In this document: positions 56,074 through 64,000 of the stretch, piece after piece
Layout of the letters: each line of letters opens with the position of its first letter
Numbering within the stretch: the first letter of the stretch is position 1
Assembly: GCF_010727325.1 (NCBI RefSeq)
Contig: NZ_AP022565.1
Location: 2,356,001-2,420,000 of the forward strand
Length of the DNA: 64,000 nucleotides
Reading direction: 5' to 3'
DNA from: Mycolicibacterium alvei
GTDB lineage: Bacteria > Actinomycetota > Actinomycetes > Mycobacteriales > Mycobacteriaceae
Notes under the pieces: model-generated
Seen by the model: only the letters and a program-made list of their open reading frames with translations
Database searches by the model: none
Told to the model about the DNA's origin: nothing
Made by a program: the position numbers and the translations under genes

Positions 56074-57603
56074 GTGTCCCTGCTGCTCATCGTCGTCCTG
56101 GTCGCCATCGCCGCGATCCTCATCCTTGTGGTGCTGCCGCTGGTCTACGTCAAGAACTACATCAAGGTGCCGCCCAACGAGGTGGCCGTGTTCACCGGCC
56201 GCGGCACACCCAAGGTGGTCCGCGGCGGGGCCCGGTTCCGGATGCCCGGCATCGAACGGGTGGACATCATGAGCCTGGAACCGTTCAACGTCAGCATCAA
56301 CCTGCAGAACGCGCTGTCCAACAACGGTGTGCCGGTGAATGTCGAAGCCGTCGGACTGGTGCGCATCGGCTCGGCCGACGAGGCCGTGCAGACCGCAGTG
56401 CAACGCTTCCTGACCTCTGACCTCAACGAGCTGCAGCGCCAGATCAACGAGATCCTGGCCGGCAGCCTGCGGGGCATCACCGCGACCATGACGGTCGAGG
56501 ACCTCAACTCCAACCGCGACAGCCTGGCCCGCAGCGTGGTCGAAGAGGCGGGCGGCGACCTGGCCCGGATCGGCATGGAGGTCGACGTCCTCAAGATCGC
56601 CGGCATCTCCGACGCGAACGACTACCTGAAGTCGCTCGGCCAGCGTCGTATCGCCGAGGTCAAGCGTGACGCCACGGTCGGCACCGCCGAGGCCGAGCGC
56701 GACGCCCAGATCCGGTCGGCCAAGGCCCGCCAGGAGGGGTCCATCGCCCAGGCCGAGGCCGACACCGCGATCGCCACGGCCAACCAGAAGCGTGATGTGG
56801 AACTGGCCCGGTTGCGCGCACAGACCGAGGCCGAGAACGCCCAGGCCGATCAGGCCGGACCGCTGGCCAATGCCCGCGCCCAGAAGGACGTCGGCATCGC
56901 CACCGAGCAGGCCGAAGCGGCCCGGGTACAGGCCCGCATCGAGGTGGAGCAGCGACGCGCCGAGCAGGCGCAGGCCGCTCTGCAGGCCGACGTGATCGCA
57001 CCCGCCGAGGCGAAACGACAGGCCGACATCGCGCTCGCCGAAGGTCAGCGCCAGTCCACGATCCTGGCCGCCGAGGCCGCAGCCGAGTCCGAGCGCCGCA
57101 AGGGTCAGGCCGAGGCCGATGCCCGTAAGGCAGCTGCCGACGCGCTGCGCGTCGAGAAGCAGGCCGAGGCGGACAGCCTGCAGGCCAAGCTGGTCGCCGA
57201 GGCCGCGGGCAAGAAGGAACTCGCCGATGCACTGCGCGTCGAGCAGCAGGCCGAGGCCGCCGGTATCGAGGCCAAGCTGCTGGCCGAGGCCAACGGCAAG
57301 AAGGAGATCGCCGCCGCGCTCAACGGCTACTCGGCCGAGGCCGCACGCCTGCTGATGCTGCCCGATGTGCTGGCCTCGGTGGTCAAGGCGACCGAGGCGG
57401 CTGCCTCCCCGCTGGCCGAGATCGACCGACTGTCGATCATCGGCGGGTCCCGCGACACCCAGGACGCCGTCGGCGGGCTGCTCGGCATCAGTCCGCTGGC
57501 AGTGGCCAACGTGCTGGAGTCGCTCAAGGCCTCGGGCATCGACGTGGCGTCGATGCTCCAGGGGTCCAATGCCACCAACGGGGACAGCTCGCACACGAGC
57601 TGA
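56074..57603 (+). CDS. Flotillin-like SPFH-domain protein
   Basis: The 509-residue protein has an N-terminal membrane anchor ('MSLLLIVVLVAIAAILILVVLPLVYV') and an SPFH domain ('YIKVPPNEVAVFTGRGTPKVVRGGARFRMPGIERVDIMSLEPFNVSI', about 28-200). A long Ala/Glu/Lys/Gln-rich coiled coil follows (about 200-420). Within it 'ADALRVEKQAEADSLQAKLVAEAAGKKELADALRVEQQAEAAGIEAKLLAEANGKKE' is an internal duplication. The tail is hydrophobic/Gly-containing. Flotillins scaffold membrane microdomains and work with NfeD. The GTG at 56074 is taken as start; the neighbouring nfeD places it in one operon. Confidence 0.93.
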   Translation: MSLLLIVVLVAIAAILILVVLPLVYVKNYIKVPPNEVAVFTGRGTPKVVRGGARFRMPGIERVDIMSLEPFNVSINLQNALSNNGVPVNVEAVGLVRIGSADEAVQTAVQRFLTSDLNELQRQINEILAGSLRGITATMTVEDLNSNRDSLARSVVEEAGGDLARIGMEVDVLKIAGISDANDYLKSLGQRRIAEVKRDATVGTAEAERDAQIRSAKARQEGSIAQAEADTAIATANQKRDVELARLRAQTEAENAQADQAGPLANARAQKDVGIATEQAEAARVQARIEVEQRRAEQAQAALQADVIAPAEAKRQADIALAEGQRQSTILAAEAAAESERRKGQAEADARKAAADALRVEKQAEADSLQAKLVAEAAGKKELADALRVEQQAEAAGIEAKLLAEANGKKEIAAALNGYSAEAARLLMLPDVLASVVKATEAAASPLAEIDRLSIIGGSRDTQDAVGGLLGISPLAVANVLESLKASGIDVASMLQGSNATNGDSSHTS

Positions 57604-57624
57604 GAAAACGCTGGCGGCGGGGCG

Positions 57625-57630
57625 CATAAT
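57625..57630 (+). promoter_or_regulatory. -10 box before the receiver/reductase gene
   Basis: CATAAT lies eight bases before the ATG at 57639, so the gene may have its own leaderless transcript in addition to read-through from flotillin. Confidence 0.5.
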
Positions 57631-57638
57631 CGGTAGCG

Positions 57639-59342
57639 ATGACCGGCCCCGCTCCCCAGCCCCGTAATCCCGTGATCCTCACCGTCGATGACGACCCCGC
57701 GGTATCGCGTGCCGTCGCCCGTGACCTGCGCCGCCACTACGGCGAGCGGTACCGGATCCTGCGCGCCGAATCCGGGCAGGACGCGTTGGAGACCCTCAAC
57801 CAGCTGAAGCTGCGCGGCGACACCGTCGCGGTGTTCGTCGCCGACTTCCGGATGCCGCAGATGAATGGCATCGACTTCCTCGAATCGGCGATGGATCTGT
57901 ATCCGATGGCCCGGCGCGTGCTGCTGACCGCGTACGCCGACACCACCGCGGCCATCGACGCGATCAACCGCGTCGACCTCGACCACTACCTGCTCAAGCC
58001 GTGGGATCCGCCCCAGGAGAAGCTCTACCCGGTGCTTGACGAACTGCTGGAGGCCTGGCGCGCCGAGGGCGACCGGGCCATCCCGCACACCAAGGTGATC
58101 GGTCACCAGTGGAGTTCGCGGTCCTGGGAAGTGCGGCAGTTCCTGGCCCGCAACCAGCACAACTTCCGCGCGTTCACCACCGATGAGCCAACCGGCCGTC
58201 AGCTGCTGGACGCCGCCGGCCTGGACGGTATGCGGATCCCGGTGGTGATCACCGAGGGCGGCGAGACGCTGGTCGAACCCAGCGACGGCGAGCTCGCCGA
58301 CATGCTGGGGCTGTCGACGACGCCCTCGCTGACCATGTACGACCTCGCGGTGATCGGCGGCGGTCCGGCGGGTCTGGCGGCCGCGGTGTACGGGGCCTCC
58401 GAGGGGCTGCGCACGGTGCTGATCGAGGGCACCGCGACCGGCGGGCAGGCCGGCCGCAGTTCGCGGATCGAGAACTATCTGGGCTTCCCGACCGGGGTGT
58501 CGGGGGCGGAACTGGCGACCTCGGCGCGCAGACAGGCCGAGCGGTTCGGCGCCGAGGTGATCACCACCCGCGAGGCGGTCGCCCTGGACATCGCGGGTGC
58601 GGCCCGCACCATCACCTTCGCCGACGGCGAGACCATCGGCGCCCGTGCGGTCATCCTGGCCACCGGCGTCGAGTACCGGCAACTCCCGGTACCGGGCTGC
58701 TTCACCGACCCCGATAACCCGAGCAACTATGTGGGCCGCGGCGTGTATTACGGCGCGTCGGTGGCCGATGCCTCCGAATGCAGGGGCGAGGACGTCTACA
58801 TCGTGGGCGGTGCGAACTCGGCCGGGCAAGCCGCGATGTTCATGTCACGCGAGGCCAAGTCGGTGACGCTGCTGGTGCGCGGACCTTCGCTGGAAGCGTC
58901 GATGTCTTACTACCTGATCCAGCAGATCGAGCAGACCCCCAACATCTTCGTGCGCACCTGCACCGAGGTGGCAGGCGCCATCGGTAGCGATCTCGGTGGA
59001 GTCGACCATCTGGTGGGACTGGAGCTCGTGGACAGGCAGTCCGGCGAGCACGAGGAGGTGCGTGCGACGCGGCTGTGCTGCTTCATCGGCGCGACACCGC
59101 GGACCGAGTGGCTCGACGGTGTGGTGGCCCGCGACGACCACGGGTTCATCCTCGCCGGCCCCGACCTTCGCGACGTGTGCGGTTGGACGCTCGAACGTCC
59201 ACCACATCACCTGGAAACAAGTGTGCCCGGTGTGTTTGTTGCAGGAGACGTGCGTGCCGAATCCGCCAAGCGGGTGGCGGCGGCCGTCGGCGAAGGGTCG
59301 ATGGCGGTGATGCTGGTGCACCGGTACCTGGCAGAAGCGTGA
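57639..59342 (+). CDS. Receiver domain fused to a thioredoxin-reductase-like flavoprotein without the redox CxxC
   Basis: The 567-residue protein has three parts. A complete REC domain (1-125) has acidic residues at 17-19, phospho-acceptor Asp69 in 'VFVADFRMPQMNG' and Lys120 in 'YLLKPWD'. A middle region (about 150-235) resembles a degenerate glutaredoxin/thioredoxin-like domain. A flavoprotein domain (about 233-567) has FAD-binding 'LAVIGGGPAGLAAAVYGASEG', 'YLGFPTGVSG', a pyridine-nucleotide site 'YIVGGANSAGQAA' and C-terminal 'GVFVAGDVRAESAKRVAAAVGEGSMAV'. Where thioredoxin reductase has CATC it reads GASV (372-375), so classical disulfide transfer is excluded; FAD/NADPH sensing is possible. 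The cognate kinase gene follows after 33 bases. Confidence 0.9.
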   Translation: MTGPAPQPRNPVILTVDDDPAVSRAVARDLRRHYGERYRILRAESGQDALETLNQLKLRGDTVAVFVADFRMPQMNGIDFLESAMDLYPMARRVLLTAYADTTAAIDAINRVDLDHYLLKPWDPPQEKLYPVLDELLEAWRAEGDRAIPHTKVIGHQWSSRSWEVRQFLARNQHNFRAFTTDEPTGRQLLDAAGLDGMRIPVVITEGGETLVEPSDGELADMLGLSTTPSLTMYDLAVIGGGPAGLAAAVYGASEGLRTVLIEGTATGGQAGRSSRIENYLGFPTGVSGAELATSARRQAERFGAEVITTREAVALDIAGAARTITFADGETIGARAVILATGVEYRQLPVPGCFTDPDNPSNYVGRGVYYGASVADASECRGEDVYIVGGANSAGQAAMFMSREAKSVTLLVRGPSLEASMSYYLIQQIEQTPNIFVRTCTEVAGAIGSDLGGVDHLVGLELVDRQSGEHEEVRATRLCCFIGATPRTEWLDGVVARDDHGFILAGPDLRDVCGWTLERPPHHLETSVPGVFVAGDVRAESAKRVAAAVGEGSMAVMLVHRYLAEA

Positions 59343-59375
59343 TGGCCGGTAAGGCCTGAGGAGTTGAGGACGGAT

Positions 59376-60845
59376 ATGGGCGAGACCTGCGTGCGGGACG
59401 AACTTCGGACACTGTTCCTGTTCGAGCACCTGTCCGACGAGCAACTCGACACCTTGTGTCAGGCGGGCAGCATCGAGATGTTCCCGGCCGGCCCGATCGT
59501 CACCGAGGGTGATCCGGCCACGTGCTTCTACGTGATGCTCGACGGTGAGCTGGTGATGTCGAAGCGCTCCGGAGGTGTCGACATCCAGACCAACCGCACC
59601 TCGATGCGCGGCGTGTACTTCGGGGCCTGGTCGGCCTACATCCCCGGCGAGGAACACATCTACGAGGCGTCGGTGCGCCTGACCACACCGTCGCGGGTGT
59701 TCGTACTGGACGCCAATGCGTTCGCGGGGTTCATGCAGTCCCAGTTTCCGATGGCGGTGCACCTGCTCGAAGGCCACAAGGTAGGCGGTCGACGGCAGAG
59801 CCAGCTCATCGGTCAGCGCGAGAAGCTGCTCGCCCTCGGCAACATCACCGCGGGCCTGACCCACCAGCTCAACAACCCCGCGGCGGCCACCGCCCGCGCC
59901 GTGGCCGACTTGCGCGAAGGCGTCGGCAAGATGCGCCACAAGCTGGCCATGCTCGCGGACGGCAAGTTCACCCCGCAGGCGCTGAAAATGCTGATAACCA
60001 TCCAGGACGAAGTCGCCGAACAGGTCGCCAAGAACACGGGGCTGGAGCTTACCGCGATGGAGACCGCTGACCGCGAGGACGAGATCGGCGACTGGCTCGA
60101 AGCCCACGGCATCGCCGCCGCCTGGGACTACGCCCCGACCTTCGTCGAGGCCGGTCTCGACATCGACTGGCTGGAACGCGTCGAGGGGTCGATCGACAGC
60201 GTTGACTGCTCGGCCACGCTGCCGGGAGCGTTGGGCTGGCTGAAGTACACCATCGACAACGAGCTGCGGATGAACGAGGTCGCCGAGGCGAGCAAGCGGA
60301 TCTCGGCACTGCTGGCCGGTGCCAAGCTGTACTCACAGATGGACCGCGGCGACTATCAGAGCGCCGACGTGCACGAGCTGCTCCGCAGCACCATGATGAT
60401 GTTCGGGGACAAGCTCGGCAAGGACAAGCCGGTCAGCCTGGTCAAGGACATGGACAAGTCTCTGCCCGAATTACATTGCTACCCAGGCGATCTGAATCAG
60501 GTGTGGACCAACATCATCGACAACGCCATCCAGGCGATGGGCGGTCGGGGCACGCTGACCATCCGCACCTGCCGGGAGAACGACGACATGATCCGCGTCG
60601 AGATCGGTGACGACGGGCCGGGCATCTCCGAGGAGAACCTCAGCCGGATCTTCACGCCGTTCTTCACCACCAAACCGTTCGGTGAGGGTACCGGCCTGGG
60701 CCTGGACCTGGCCTGGCGCCTCGTGGTGGAGAAACACCACGGAGATCTGCGGGTGCAGTCCAAGCCGGGCGACACTCGCTTCATCGTGCTGTTGCCCTTG
60801 CAGGCGCCGGCACCGGACAGTGCGCCAGATCCAGAATCAGCGTGA
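59376..60845 (+). CDS. Histidine kinase with N-terminal cyclic-nucleotide-binding domain
   Basis: The 489-residue protein has an N-terminal cNMP-binding fold (about 10-125: 'LFLFEHLSDEQLDTLCQAGSIEMFPAGPIVTEGDPATCFYVMLDGELVMSK'), a phospho-acceptor His163 in 'LGNITAGLTHQLNNPAAATARAVADL', and a HATPase domain ('LNQVWTNIIDNAIQAMGGRGTLTI', 'GDDGPGISEENLSRIFTPFFTTKPFGEGTGLGLDLAWRLV') with intact N, G1 and G2 boxes. There is no membrane segment. The ATG at 59376 has TTGAGGA five bases before it. It probably phosphorylates Asp69 of the preceding receiver/reductase and links redox and cyclic-nucleotide signals. Confidence 0.92.
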   Translation: MGETCVRDELRTLFLFEHLSDEQLDTLCQAGSIEMFPAGPIVTEGDPATCFYVMLDGELVMSKRSGGVDIQTNRTSMRGVYFGAWSAYIPGEEHIYEASVRLTTPSRVFVLDANAFAGFMQSQFPMAVHLLEGHKVGGRRQSQLIGQREKLLALGNITAGLTHQLNNPAAATARAVADLREGVGKMRHKLAMLADGKFTPQALKMLITIQDEVAEQVAKNTGLELTAMETADREDEIGDWLEAHGIAAAWDYAPTFVEAGLDIDWLERVEGSIDSVDCSATLPGALGWLKYTIDNELRMNEVAEASKRISALLAGAKLYSQMDRGDYQSADVHELLRSTMMMFGDKLGKDKPVSLVKDMDKSLPELHCYPGDLNQVWTNIIDNAIQAMGGRGTLTIRTCRENDDMIRVEIGDDGPGISEENLSRIFTPFFTTKPFGEGTGLGLDLAWRLVVEKHHGDLRVQSKPGDTRFIVLLPLQAPAPDSAPDPESA

Positions 60846-60888
60846 TTCACCAGGAATAGTCGCCGGACGCACCCGGGTTGAGAGATTC

Positions 60889-61752
60889 ATGACCCAGACC
60901 AGCACCGGCACCAAGCCCGATCTCGGCGCGTACGGCGCGTTCGGCCACTACGCACAGTTCCAGCAGCTGTCGCCGCGGCAACTGCGGGACATCGAGGCGC
61001 TGGGCTACGGCGCGATCTGGGCCGGCGGGTCGCCACCCGCCGAGTTGGAGTGGATCGATCCGATCCTGGCCGCCACCGAGACCTTGCAGTTGGCCACCGG
61101 CATCGTGAACATCTGGAGCGCGGCCGCCGGCCCGGTCGCCGAGTCGTTCCACCGCATCGATGCGGCCTACCCGGGCCGGTTCCTGTTGGGCATCGGGGTC
61201 GGGCACCGCGAGGCGATCGGCGAGTACCGCAAGCCGCTCGACGCGCTCACCGATTACCTCGACAAGCTCGACGAGTACGGCGTACCGCAGCACCGTCGGG
61301 TCATCGCAGCGCTGGGCCCCAGGGTGCTGCAACTGTCGGCGGACCGTTCGGCCGGAGCGCATCCGTACCTGACCACGCCGGAGCACACCGCGCAGGCACG
61401 TGAGTTGATCGGTCCTGACGCATTTCTGGCTCCCGAGCACAAAGCGGTGCTCACCACCGACACCGAGAAGGCACGCGCCACCGGCCGCAAGGCACTCGAC
61501 ATCTACCTCGGACTGAGCAACTACCTCAACAACTTCAAGCGGCTCGGCTTCACCGATGAGGATCTGGCCAAACCGGGCAGTGACCGGTTCATCGACGCCG
61601 TCGTCGCACATGGCACGGTCGACGAGGTGGCCGCCCGGCTGCGGCAGCATCGCGACGCCGGCGCCGACCACGTGCCTGTACAAGTACTGACCTCACCCGA
61701 CAAACTGGTACCCGCACTGGCCGAACTCGCCGGGCCGCTCGGCTTGGCTTAG
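60889..61752 (+). CDS. F420-dependent LLM-class enzyme A (Rv3463-like)
   Basis: The 287-residue protein has 'DIEALGYGAIWAGGSPPAELEWIDPILAATETLQLATGIVNIWSAAAGPVAESFHRIDAAYPGRFLLGIGVGHREA', an LLM barrel of a mycobacterial subfamily ending '...VDEVAARLRQHRDAGADHVPVQVL'. The ATG at 60889 follows GAGAG; a longer opening to 60607 would lie inside the kinase gene. It is about 60% like the next gene by eye, so a tandem duplicate. The substrate is unknown. It occupies the Rv3463 position relative to rmlB. Confidence 0.9.
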   Translation: MTQTSTGTKPDLGAYGAFGHYAQFQQLSPRQLRDIEALGYGAIWAGGSPPAELEWIDPILAATETLQLATGIVNIWSAAAGPVAESFHRIDAAYPGRFLLGIGVGHREAIGEYRKPLDALTDYLDKLDEYGVPQHRRVIAALGPRVLQLSADRSAGAHPYLTTPEHTAQARELIGPDAFLAPEHKAVLTTDTEKARATGRKALDIYLGLSNYLNNFKRLGFTDEDLAKPGSDRFIDAVVAHGTVDEVAARLRQHRDAGADHVPVQVLTSPDKLVPALAELAGPLGLA

Positions 61753-61775
61753 AGGACCACAGACAGGACTCGCAG

Positions 61776-64000
<2,225 letters not shown>

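Noticed and set aside
55795..57627. A 610-codon minus-strand frame opposite flotillin
   Set aside because: It is the antisense shadow of the Ala/Glu-rich coiled coil, giving a Gly/Leu-rich sequence with no family match that I know.

Overview
The window is high-GC DNA from a mycobacterium, most likely a rapidly growing Mycolicibacterium-type species. Several features point there: groEL1 with a His-rich tail next to CIRCE-controlled groES, a complete ESX-4 type VII secretion locus, F420-dependent luciferase-like enzymes, cutinase-like proteins, abundant GTG starts, and many start codons lying 5-8 bases after a TANNNT box (leaderless style). From memory, the gene order broadly follows the M. tuberculosis Rv3417c-Rv3465 segment. 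I see no tRNA, rRNA, insertion sequence or CRISPR array.

Layout. 1-1946: a truncated secreted protein, a SRPBCC protein, a small membrane protein and a hydroxylaminobenzene-mutase-like protein. 1959-4130: groES-groEL1 with CIRCE operators. 4283-8530: a three-gene, plus-strand cassette (OB-like membrane protein, 1023-residue HerA-type ATPase, Ser/Thr/Lys-rich repeat protein) inserted between groES and the tsaD cluster; it is the best candidate for an undescribed system. 8581-13844: a tightly overlapping minus-strand run alr, hydrolase, tsaE, tsaB, rimI, tsaD, SnoaL-like, covering D-alanine supply and the t6A tRNA-modification genes. 13934-18817: gadB, nnrD, glmS. 18933-25079: a hydrolase-fold protein lacking its nucleophile, an F420 enzyme, a large cyclase/AAA signalling protein and a TetR regulator. 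25149-28298: two ESX-like proteins and glmM.

28438-36114: a secreted protein, rpsI-rplM, then an alcohol/aldehyde dehydrogenase pair with a GAF regulator and a DEAD-box helicase. This block separates rplM from esxT, which I recall as neighbours in M. tuberculosis. 36188-45933: ESX-4 (esxT, esxU, Rv3446c-like, eccC4, eccD4, mycP4, eccB4). The MycP4 mycosin has Asn where the catalytic Ser should be. 45998-50547: a CGNR regulator divergent from an EamA exporter, then four tandem cutinase-like genes. 50549-55191: truA and the alpha operon (rplQ, rpoA, rpsD, rpsK, rpsM, rpmJ, infA). 55519-60845: nfeD-flotillin followed by a redox-flavoured two-component pair, a receiver/thioredoxin-reductase-like fusion and a cyclic-nucleotide-domain histidine kinase. 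60889-64000: two paralogous F420 enzymes, then rmlB and the start of rmlC for dTDP-rhamnose synthesis.

Two smaller themes recur. Short tandem duplications lie across gene ends or starts at four places (gadB, the GAF regulator, nfeD, eccD4/mycP4). Strong GC-rich hairpins, mostly without T-runs, lie at gene ends and inside the heat-shock and ribosomal operons.
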